From the NCBI RefSeq assembly GCF_921293095.1, contig NC_060257.1:57820968-57884967 (forward strand): a DNA stretch of 64,000 nt, given 5' to 3'. Shown here piece after piece: positions 46,201 to 58,200 of this stretch. Position 1 is the first letter of the stretch, and every line of letters starts with the position of its first letter. This stretch comes from Ischnura elegans (lineage: Eukaryota > Arthropoda > Insecta > Odonata > Coenagrionidae). The notes beneath the pieces are model-generated. The model searched no databases. It was not told the DNA's origin and saw only the letters and a list, made by a program, of their open reading frames with translations. The position numbers and the translations under genes were made by a program.

Positions 46201-49200
46201 GTTTTTTTGCATCACTAAATTTCCTTACTCAAATAACGACTAACTATTCAAACAATTTATAAGCGCCGCACTGAATAAAAATCATGCAAAGCATTGTTTC
46301 GTCAATCATTATATTTATCGAACGACAGTTTACCACATAAATTTGAGACTGAGCACTCCATTAACTTCATTTCTAACAGATCGCTAGCAATTACAGAGGT
46401 TAAGGAGTCTTCATGAAAGTCTTCCGGCGGTGAAACCCTCGCTATGGCGAGAGCCAACACCGAAAGGGTCTCGTAAAAAAGAATTTTTTAACACTCTTAT
46501 TATAGGGTCAATTGACGGTGCATCGGCTATCTCTCGTAATAGCGGGGGTGTCGCTATAGCCCGTACTCGCTTTAACGAGGTTCCACTGTATAAGGTGCAT
46601 GTAGGTGAAGATTGGCAGTGAAATAGCATTGTGGTGAAAAGGTTTTAACACTTTGCGTGCCATGGTCGTAATATTACATCTCAGTAATATCTCTGAAGAT
46701 TGCCTAGTACAAAATATTGCATGTAGAACAACATTCTTTATGATTTCCTTGAATAAAATAGTTCATATTGAACATTTGTACAACACATATTATGCATTTA
46801 ATGGCTGCAGATCGATGTTTCAATATTTTTTTATTTTTCAAAAACAGTATGTTTTCATAGTTACATGATGTATTTAAAAATCGGCAAGAAATTTTGTTCA
46901 ACTCATTCATCAATGAGAACAAAGGTTATTTTTATTGAATTACTCTTTGTATTAAATATAATTTTTCTGTTACTGTCTGAAAAAATGACATGAAATTTGT
47001 CAAAATGGCCAGATTTTTCAGAAAGGCATTTATATTAGCGACCAGCACTCTGTTTTATAATGTGGGAACCAGAACTGTTTTTTTTAATGAAGTTCAAATT
47101 TGAATAATAAAAGCCTCGGTGAGTTTGGTTTCATTATGATATACGTAGGTAAATATGGTCCTGAATGTCATTAATAAGGTTTTGTGGCGTAGAGAAATGG
47201 CATCTCAGCTATCTCATGTCATATTTCACTGCACACCTTCGAAGCCAAATAAAACATAAGAATAATTTTTGCTTTTTCAAATATTTTTAAGAATAGACTA
47301 ATGGTTTTATGATAATTAATATCCCTCAAGAGATTTGTTCAGAAGATTGTCTGGAACTTCTTCTCGATGTCTTAAATTTGGCCTCAGGCTCCAGTTACTA
47401 GGATATTTTCAACTAAATATGTACTTGAATGGATGATCATGCATCATTGCTTTTTTAATCTTGATAACTGTTTACTTCTTCCATTCCCTGTAGATGGCAA
47501 GGTACCCAAGATTACGTGAAGAGACAGAATCCATAATTGCACATTATGTACGTCAAAGGGAACAAATGTGTAAAGAACAAATAGTGCTTCTGAATGACTG
47601 TGAATTAGCATACATGAACACAAATCACGAAGATTTCATAGGTTTTGCTAAGTAAGTAGTTGTTTTACCTCCTTTTTTGTAGGTATTCTCCTTGATCATA
47701 AGCACTGGCCTGTGTCTCAGTTGTAACTACCTATGTTAAGTGGGTATATTAGTTGGAATACAGTAAACTCCTGATTATCACAGCACGTTTTATCAATTTT
47801 GTAAGTTATCCGTTGGTAGTTATCACTCTTTTGCTGTTTTTATATAGAGGTCAGGTTCCGTATTCTACAATTTTTTGTGTTTTGATTCTTGCAGCCATTG
47901 CTATTTGAGTTACCATTTCTTGCCAAAGATAATAACGTCATTAATCACAACTTATTTCCTTGGTAACTCATTGAGAATTTGTCATGTTTTTTCACCAATC
48001 CTATTTGGTGTTCTTGAGACTTACTTCACAACCATGGAAATACAGGATTAAAAATGGTAAAATTTGAATCTGGCAGATAATGTTACCACATTACAACCCA
48101 TTTTGTTTGCAAGTTAAAATAGTGTAGGAAAAAAATAGTTTATTAATTAGGGATTATATACATAATCATGCATTTTTACTCCTCCACTTCATTCATTCAG
48201 ATAATCAAAAGTTTACTGTGTGTGTTTCAAAACTATTTCATAATTACTAACAGCTCCTTTTAAGTATGTACTATACATTTATTGTAAGCTTTTTTTTAAC
48301 AAATCAATTCTGCCCTGTTTTTACATAATAGGGAGCATATTCAATTTCATGCTCCAAATTATGTAAACTATAGATATTTAATTCATCAGTGTTGATGATC
48401 GACTCTATCTATAAGGGTGAATAATGAGCGCAATTTCAAAAACTGTCATCCAGTTCTCTATTGCCTTCTTCAAGTGCACAGCAGTCATCGGAAAATTCAA
48501 ATAAAGCAGGGAGGAAGTTGGGCAACCAGGTCATTAGGAAAGGTTTCATGTGCATACACAATTTGGGCATAATGAAAGGAGGCTCGAGAGACTATTGGTT
48601 TGTCCTCACATCGGAGAGTATTTCTTGGTTCAAGGATGATGAGGTAAGTGTTCGTAATTAAATCGTACCCAAAAATACTTCATTTTGTTATTGTAGTCAT
48701 GCATGAACATTTTCATCGTGGTCATATTGCTGAATTTCCACGTAGCCATTATTTGAGAGATTCTGTTATTATTGTAGGTCAGTGTTTCCCAAACTTTTAA
48801 TCAAAATCTTATATGTACTAATTAAACAAATCAGGAACATTGTAAAAATTAAATTAAAAAACAATGACTAATTAAATGACTAATAAATAATTCAGTTCTC
48901 TGTGTCGTGAAGTTGTACCAACGATAGACCAAATGAAACTAAACCCCTTCAAAAGTTTCCCTCGTCCAAGAAAGGCTTGGAAATATTTTTCAACCGTTCT
49001 TACTTTAAAATGTAGGAAAACACATGGTTTAAATTACTTCCATACGCGGGAACAAAATAAACTTTAGAAGCGAAGCTTGAAAACAAAGACAAAAGGAAGG
49101 TTCGCATTTGTCACATTGTCAGGACCCTCCGGCACCCCCCTGCCGCCCTCTTGGCACTTTTCGCCCCTATAGACTGTAGCAACGCCCCCCAGGGGGCAGT

Positions 49201-52200
49201 AGCACCCCTTTTGGGAACCACTGTTGTAGGTTGTGTCAGTACTTGGTTGGAATTCTTTTTCTATTATCATGGCATATTGCCTTATTTAAGTGAGTCTAAA
49301 GTGAAGCTAATTGTTTCATTTTCTGCTCTTTTCGAAACATTGCTTTCTTTACGTGTACTCTTTAAGAAAACCATAATAGTCAGAGGTGGGCCGAGGTAAA
49401 ATACTGTAGATGCCAGTGGCAGGTAACAGATGCCCGATTACTTTTGATGATGGAGAATCTTACCATGGTTTTTTTTACCTTGTGAGTAAAGTTTAAATTT
49501 CGTCGTTGCATTATTATTGGAATGTCATGAAATAAATAATTCAAATCTATTTTCAATCCTGCCGACCTCTAAATGATAGTTATAGTAAGTAATGAAATTG
49601 CAGTACAGGTTATTAACGTTTGTTATAAAGTATGCATTGAAAAAAGCTAAAAATACTAAATGCAAGCATGATGACTGGTGAGAAAGTGATTTTCAGGTGT
49701 CAAAATAAGTTTTAAAAACTTTTGTTGGCTAATTTTCAACCCTCTTGTTTAGAGTTGTTCTCAGCATTGATTTTTTTGTTCAAATTTCAGGAAAGAGAAA
49801 AGAAATATATGTTGCCCTTGGATGGCCTAAAGCTCAGGGATCTGGAGCAAGGTTTTATGTCTCGAAGACATACATTTGCTCTTTTCAACCCAGAAGGCAG
49901 AAATGTATATAAGGTATGTCATTAAAAAATGTATTTCCCCATTTTGGTTCATGTATTTAACGTTAACTAGTTTGATGATGTTGATTTTGCATTATTTTGA
50001 ACATTCTTGTAATAAAATTACTGAGGAACCCAGGAAAAAAAGAATTCTGGGGAACCAAAAGTAGGAAAATCTTATTGCGAAATTCACTTTTAAGATATTA
50101 AATTTATTGAATTAATTTTCTATGATATACTAGCTTGGAAACTAAGTTATGATGAAGTTTATGGCATCCATTAATGTTACATTCACACTTTTCTTGGTAA
50201 CTTTTCGAAAAAAATTGTGTAGTTATGACAATTGTTTAAATGAATCTATGCCAAAAAAGCTCAAAATGTAATTCTGTCTGTAAGACCTGTGTATAAAACC
50301 TATCATTTGTGTTTATGGTTAGGGTTCCAAAAATATGATTCTGTTGCCATAATATGTATCCCAGACATGTGAAACATTTTATTGTATTTACTCATGTAAA
50401 CCTTGGGTATCTAGTGCACCCCCATTTATGGGTCGGCTTGTGAAGAAATTTTTTTTTTTTTTTTTCAAAAGATCAAATTATTTCTCTTGAGCCTGCATAA
50501 TGTTGTTAGAAAATGAACTCATACTTTTAACCTTTTCCCTACTAAAGACGTAAATATACGTGTGGATGTTTCTTGACCCGGGAAACTAAAGCCATATATT
50601 TGCATCAGAGAATTTCTTACACTAGTGAACAAATGCCATATATATACGTTTCCTAGCTCTCCCCCTTTTATGACGGTTGCGGGTGTTCGACGTCTTTGTT
50701 TCGGGACCCAATACTGCGGGTTTTAGACTTTACCCTCGGAATCCGGGAGCAGGTACCCGGACCCCTCGTCTTTTATTATCCCTCTTAGCGGTAAGGGTCA
50801 TGGAATTGTTTATCCAGTCAGTTTTCAAAATAAATATTTGTTCTTTTCTCAAGAAATATAAACTAAGAGTTGAATTCTTTGTCTTTTGAGCAGCTTTTGC
50901 AATGTTTAAACCAAATTCTATGATAAATATTAACTTATGTCTTGAGTTCTGTATAAACATCAACATGGAAATTGTTGCTGAATTAAATGCGTTAATATTG
51001 ACCTTAGAACTTCATTTAAAATTTGACAATGCTCAGAAAAAATTGGGGAATTCAATTCAAAGTCTGCAATTTATGTGCAAGCAACAATTATCCATATGCC
51101 AAATACATATATGCAATCCATTAGTTGACCACGAACTAATGCCACAGGTATGGCCGTGAACCCAGAAAGGAGGGAGAACAACTACCCTCGGAGTCCGCGA
51201 TAATGCGGAGTCCTTGCTGGGAGGGGTCGAAAAATGTTGGAGCTGAAAGCGTGTGATTATCCGTGAGAACCTTCTTAACGAATGCCCTCCAAAAATGCTC
51301 CCTACCATGAGAAAGAAGAGTCGTTTAGGGCTCAGTATAGCAGTCATTCTAAGACGAAAACTCCACCGTCTCGAAAGGGTTAAATAAAAATTCTTTGCTT
51401 AAATTAAGTGCTAATGTGCATCTTTCTTATTAATTTATTGTGTCACATAATAATATCATCGCAATGCCCCGCCTGTTTTACTGTGCATCTTTTTCTCCTA
51501 ACATCACACAATAATTACAGTACAGTCACAGATATACTTTAGCCAGGGTTCCCACTCAACCATGAAAACCTTAAAACCGTGAATAAGCCGTGAATTTCGT
51601 ATACCGTGAAAAAATCTGGAAATAGCCGTGAATTTCATCATAAAACCTTAAAAATCATTCAAACTTGATTGTAGACCAGCGATTGATTGATCAAAAGAAA
51701 AATCGATACGTCGATAATGTTTCAAGGTCAGTCACGTGCAGTCGCTGTCCACGAATTAGTCTGCACACGTATATTCGAAGCGTAATTATTGGTCCGTGTG
51801 CCATGACGACACATTGGCCTTACGCCTGTGATTGGAAGACAAAGTGTTCATTAAGTCTGGAGAAGAAACAGACTCTTCTTCTCTCCCTACACACCTGCTC
51901 CCTCCGTTTTCCCACTCACAACCGGTAGCCGGCCCTGAATTTTGCTAACGATAAGTAGGTGACGTCATAAGGGCTGAAAGCATGTGATTATCCGCGAGAC
52001 CCTTCTTAACGAATGTCCTCCAAAAATGATCCCTACCACGAGAAAGAAGAGTCTCTTGGGGCTCAGTACAGCACTTTCATTGCTGCGTTTGCTTTCATGG
52101 CGTCTGTCGCGTTTGATAAATCTTTAGTTAACGTGCGGTCGGTGATTGTTTTGTGATCAAAATAGGGTGGTTTCCTATTATTTTTTTATTGCCTAAATCG

Positions 52201-55200
52201 AAAGATTATTACACCTGGAGTGCATATTTCACGCATTTAGATTTTTAAAAGACCAATTCTATTTTTCGCGATTAAATGAAAAGTGAAAATTTTCAAGCAC
52301 GCGAAAACGCGACGCGTAAGTATGAATGCCGGTAAATCTCTCCGTGAGACTTATTTCTGGTTCCCGCTGCCCCCCTGTGAGGTGACCTTGAGGCTGATAC
52401 GACGCAGGCTGCTAGGGGGCAGCTGAGTACCCTGCTGGCTGGTAGCGCTTGTCTTAAATAAGGATTATTAATACCTTATCAAATGAAGAAAACTTTCCGA
52501 CCTTAGCCAGTTTTAATAAGTGATTATTAAGACATGTTTCCTTGAGCTCTACGCCTCATGCATGCATTGGTAACCTCAGAGGATGTATAACTCCTATCCT
52601 CTCGTATAGAAACTAGGTCCCTGTGACATCACGTGGAGTGGCATCGCATGGGCGCCAATCTGGCCCTTTTCAAATGAGGATAAAAATGGACCATTGCCAT
52701 TCGTCTAAACCGCTATTTCTAAAACGAAATAATTTGTATATTTTGAATACACTAATGGTGGGTAACGAATCGCAATCAATGCCTTTCGTTTTCTTTGATG
52801 AAGGAAACTACCCTATTTCTGTCTAAAATGGCTTATCAACAGACCGTGAATTTGACGACATTTGACCGTGAAAACCTGGAAAAAAACGTGAATTTTATAA
52901 TTTAGCTAGAGTGGACAATTTTCCATGAAATTCCTATACACTACTGATTTGCCATTTATATAAATTCAGGAAAATTTAAAATGGAAAGTCAGATCAGTAT
53001 GAGTCCTGTCCTTAGGTTAATTTGTTTGTCTCCTGTAGGATTACAAGCAATTGGAGCTGAGCTGTGAAACACAGGATGAAGTTGATTCATGGAAAGCGTC
53101 ATTCCTGAGGGCTGGAGTTTATCCTGAGAAGTCCACCGACCAAACAAATGGAGATGAGGTTTGTATTTTTCTTGTCATTCTTGAAGCTCTTCTCATTAAT
53201 AGCAATAAAAATTGGTGTTAATGTTATTGATATGGTTGCCTGTCAACAGTAATAGAAATTTTTTGCTGTTTTGGACCATGTTGTTACAGGAGAGGTGGAC
53301 ATATTGGGGACATTGGTTATCATGTCATATTTGAGCATTGCTTATCCTTTATTTTTTTATTGTTTTTTTGCTCCCTCATCATCTTATTCTGTTATTGTTG
53401 AAAGTCATCGACCATAGATCATTTGGTGTGTTCACTTTGATGTGCTGTTATTATTACTTTTAAGCGACATCCACTTTTGATTGTTACTCCCTAATTTTAG
53501 TGCTGACTGAAGTTGGGTTTTAGTAATGGAAAATTATCCATTGAAATGGAAATCGATAGAGTGGTAAAACAATTTATAACGTTTGTCCTCATTTTTAATG
53601 TAATGATTGGTGCATTGTTTTTTTGCTCCCTCATCATCTTATTCTGTTATTGTTGAAAGTCATCAACCATAGATCATTTGGTGTGTTCACTTTGATGTGC
53701 TGTTATTATTACTTTTAAGCGACATCCACTTTTGATTGTTACTCCCTAATTTTAGTGCTGACTGAAGTTGGGCTGTAGTAATGGAAAATTATCCATTGAA
53801 ATGGAAATCGATCGAGTGGTAAAACAATTTATAACGTTTGTCCTCATTTTTAATGTAATGATTGGTGCAATGTCTTGACGAGACATGGAAACAAAGAAAT
53901 GCTTAAGTATTATTGGCAGCGTGAAAGGAATGCTTTTAGCATTAACACGTTGACCGCCATATGTGTCATAGTGACAGAGAACGAAACTTCCCACCTCACC
54001 ATAGCAGTGATATTGACAGGCCACAGAGCAGCCAAGTACCAGGGTATTTCTTGCACCAGCGATTACTGAGTGAGATTCTTCTGGCATGGGCAGTGACTGA
54101 AGTGGTCACTGCGGACAAATTACTTCAAATTCGAGTGAAATTATATTTAAATTCAGGAATTCTTCTCAGGCTCTACACCTGGTTAATTCAGTCGTATTGG
54201 CCAACCTAACCTAATCTGGTGTAGACCCATAGAAGGATTCCTGAATATTATTCAGCAGGAAAAATTTAAATCGATTATATTTAAATTCATTATTCATATA
54301 GTCCTTTACGTACAAACGAGATGCGTTCTGAGACCTTGTTCGTAAATTGAAAAACACAAGGAAGGCATTGAAAAGTGTTGTTATCCTGTAGAGTGCTGCA
54401 CTATTTTACATTGACTCACGACAGACATGAACTTATCTAGCACGATTCTCTATCTACCATCAGTTTCCCGATCAGGCATGCTTAGTAACGTTGTTTATCA
54501 AGCAACATTTTCGAAGTTGTGTCCCTGAAGGATAATATCTATGTAATGTGATAATATACAGCAGACTCCCAATTATCCGGGTGCGGCTTATCTTTGTTGT
54601 GGGTTATCCGGGCATGAGTTCATACTCCTTCGATGTTTTCCGCAATCTTTTTAAAAAAAATAAAAAAGCGTTATCGCAGCAAAAAAGATCGCAGTAGGGA
54701 AAAGAAAGCTGCTAATGATTCCAGAAAGCAAACTAAAATAATGTAAAATGTGCGTGTATAATAATAGATTGATTGATTTACGTATATGATGGAAATTGCA
54801 AGAAATTGGAGTTGAGGTTTGGATTATTCGTGCTTCTAGAAAAAAATTCCGATACACTGGCCGAAAGGTATTAAAAAACGCCCCTGGAAAACATTTTTTA
54901 TTCATGGCCCTCTCAAAAATATTTTATAAAAACATGCGTTAGAAATTTTCAAATTGACGCCATTTCTCCTTTTCCCGCTGAAAATTCTTTAAAACAAAAT
55001 TTGACATTTGCTCCATTAATTAAGCTTTCAAATACAAATGGAAGGAAACCCTAGGGCGGGCTCGCAAGGATACACTCCCGGAGCAGGGTCTATAAGCGCG
55101 AGCTTTTTACCTCTGCACCCAGAAGGGGGAGGACAGGAAGGAGAAGGGAAGGAGGCGCCGCCGCGAGACGCCTCCTGGGAGGAGATAGGGAAGGAAGGGA

Positions 55201-58200
55201 GGGGACAAGGAATCCCGCACCGTCACAAAGGCGGGTCGGGTCCTACTACTAACAAAACCAAGCTTACGCAATTAATGTTCTAACAATCTTGGAGGACCAT
55301 TCTATGAGGAAGAAGGATCCAACGATCAAATCGTTAGATGCTTTCAAATACAGCAAACTGCATTTAAAAAAAACTTTTTTGACCGAGACGTATAAAAAAG
55401 AGTGAGAATCGTATTTTCGAGCTAGCCGGCCCTGGTGGGCTTCTAGTGGGCTGGAAGTGTGGGGAGGTTGGTCATATTTGATCCCAAATCAGATGCCCTA
55501 AGTTCAGAAAAAATTCTGGAGGGGGGACTTTTCACCCTCTTATTCATCTATGCTCTTTGAAATTTAGGGCAATAACTGTTTGTATTCCTGAAGGTTCATA
55601 AGGAGAGGACTTACTGTAATGATATTTCTCTATGACATTAATCCATAATTCAAAACTGATGAAAAATAAACATCAAGGTATCACAGGAAATATGTGCTAA
55701 AACATCATGGCGGTCAGCATGTTAAGAAATTCAACAAAAAACATTTTAGGATTAATTATTTTTAAATGCTCTTTGAGTAATATTGATATTTTTTGTGTAT
55801 ATTGAAGTGCCATTTGATTGCTTAAAAAACAGACTGATTGTACTCGATATGGAAGCATCCAGTTTTTGTTCATTTTTGTTTTCTTTCTTCCCCTACCCAT
55901 TCCGTTCTCTCATTCCTCCCCAAAATCCCAAAACATAGGAAACCAGGGTAAGTTCTCCAAGTCTTTTGGCCCCTAAAAAATCCCTCCATCCAGATGGTGA
56001 GTCTCTTCCCCCACTTCTTAATCAGGTGCTCTCCTATACTCTTCTCCCTCGTGGACCTCCTGCTTCTATGGAGTTGAGCAAGCACCAACAAAAAGTGCCG
56101 TTTTTACGCTCGTTCCTTGTCATTCTTTTGTGTGTGTCTCACTCTTTTGTGTTCTGTACATGGCTCGTTTAATTTTGCTTCTTGTTACTTGCCCTTTTGT
56201 GACTGTTTTCCTCTACACGAGGCTCTTCAAGGTCTCGTAAACGCAGTAAATTGTTACCTTCATTCTTTTGGTACTTACGAGGACTTTTATGTCTTGATTT
56301 TATTTTTCGTGCTAATGCATTTTGTTTGCTGGTGAGAAAAAAAAGTGGCGGTACTTATTTGGGACTAGACAAAAAGTGGTGCTTGGGGTACATATTTGAA
56401 CTTAAAAATAAAAAGCCATTCGTATATGTTGAATACTGTGTTAAGTGTTGTATGATGGTGGATCTCAAATAGTACTTAATCATTCAATGTGGCTTGGCAG
56501 ACTTAAAAATTGTTTATTTTTGCCTGCATTACCAGCCTTGAGGTGTCTCCCTTCTTGCCTGTTTACACTTGCTCTTAGCTTATTTTTCTGTATTGAAATA
56601 TTTATGCTAGGTTAAAAGCACTTGATTGAAACTTATTTTGAGGACATGATGGATGGTCAAACTCCTTACTTAGGAAAGCAGGTATATCAGGTCACTTGGA
56701 GCCATTTTTGCTTTATTGTAGGCTCATTTATCTCTCTTTAATCTCAGTATTTTCACCTGCCTACCTCCTCCTAGTAAATTATGAGTCATAATTTCAAATT
56801 GATATTATTTCGGGGTGGCTTTTCATGTTTACATCTGAGAAATAATAGTAACGGTCTGCGTTCATTAATTCGACGACCTTTTATTATTTTTTGAAAGATG
56901 CATGGTGATAACATTAAACATGAACTTCTGTGCAGCCTGGTGAATTGTTAGACGAAGGACATGATAACTTAGTCAGCCTCTGCACCTAAATGAAATATAT
57001 TCTGACTGTAGATAAATTTTTCATCATAGAAATAATTCATTTGCAGCATGCACATTCATTAAATTAGTCTAAATATTAGTGTGATTCCTGCTATCTTCAC
57101 TTTTTACACTCTCAAGTGTCAGCTAAGAGGAGCTAATAGCTGTCTTAGTTTCTATTTTGTCTTCTTTTGCCGCAAATTAAGCAAATATTGGCAGTTTTTT
57201 GTTTTTTTTTTTTTACTTGAAACCGTGCAGAAATCGTGGTTGTAATGTCTGATGGTTTTTTGTCGCTAGTTCTTTACATGAATTCAAAAATTTTGCATAT
57301 TGCTACTATCTATCGCTATAGATCTATGAGGAAAGGGATTTAGACTGCCACGGTCCAGAGATGGATGGTTTATTAAGATAAAATTCTTCTTCACACTAAA
57401 TCTGGGAGCACCCTCAAATTTAGCCATACATTTGCTTCTGAAACATCCTTGTCGAGCATTTTGGTTGAATGAATAATGGTTGCATTGTGTATATGATGCA
57501 TGCTAAGTCTAATTTTTCATGAGTGATAAATTGTTCTAAAGGTAAATTTAATGTCAACAGACGTGCTGTGTGTACAGGTTCCAGACTTATTCTTTTTTGT
57601 GGAAATGTATGCAATTTTCCTGTTAATGTTTTTTGTAGCATTATTCTTAATGACATTTTTACTCATTTTTTTCCTTTTTGATTGCTGGAATATGCATTTT
57701 GGTGTTCAGGAGAGAGAGAAGAAATTAATATTGGTTGTTAAAACTGCCTTTTCACCATGGTTTTTCAAGTTTGATACTTTTTAAGGTAGTTAGTGGACTA
57801 TATTCCAGTCAGCATAAGTCTCATCATCTCTCTAAATTTGCCCATTTTTGTTGAGGTGTATCAAAGCCGGTGGAGTATATTGTTGTTTATCATCATGCTG
57901 TGCCAGCAGCTTCTATGAGGCACATTTCAGACATTTCTTCCGTCAAAGTGTGCTGCATTCATTCATGATGGGTGTGCCATACGGCTGAATCATTTTGAAT
58001 TACAATACCTTAGTTCCTTGGGTGCCCTAAGATTACTGAAAAGTTCTTATGTCTTGGATTTGTTTTGATCTTGCCTGGAATAACTAATTTCTTTCAGTAA
58101 AATTTCTTTTGGCAGTTAATTTTGGATAAAACTTCACCTATACCCCTTGAATTTCATTCAAACACAATCTCAGCTATGCTTCCTACTTATTAATTTCTTT

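Larger units (their letters stand above)
44084..47493 (+). other. Dynamin intron 9
   Basis: 3410-bp GT-AG intron. It contains a mariner relic (44562-45466), a LINE 3' end (45498-45617), a pogo/Tigger-like element (46006-46588) and a solo piggyBac-like end (46645). The stretches 45620-46000 and 46700-47490 show nothing recognisable. Confidence 0.7.
49914..53038 (+). other. Dynamin intron 12
   Basis: 3125-bp GT-AG intron. It contains a piggyBac-like element (50527-51383) and a CAGGGTTCCCACTC element (51544-52917) with a nested AATAGGGTGG element. A lone end-like sequence, TAGTGCACCCCCATTTATGG, is at 50411, next to a T tract. 49914-50400 shows nothing. Confidence 0.7.
53942..55725. mobile_element. 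piggyBac-like element with nested insertions
   Basis: The inverted ends TTAACACGTTGACCGCCAT and ATGGCGGTCAGCATGTTAA both carry TTAA. It is 1784 bp long, with a nested pogo-like fragment at 54559-54838 and a purine-rich GC block at 55040-55230. No intact transposase. Confidence 0.75.
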
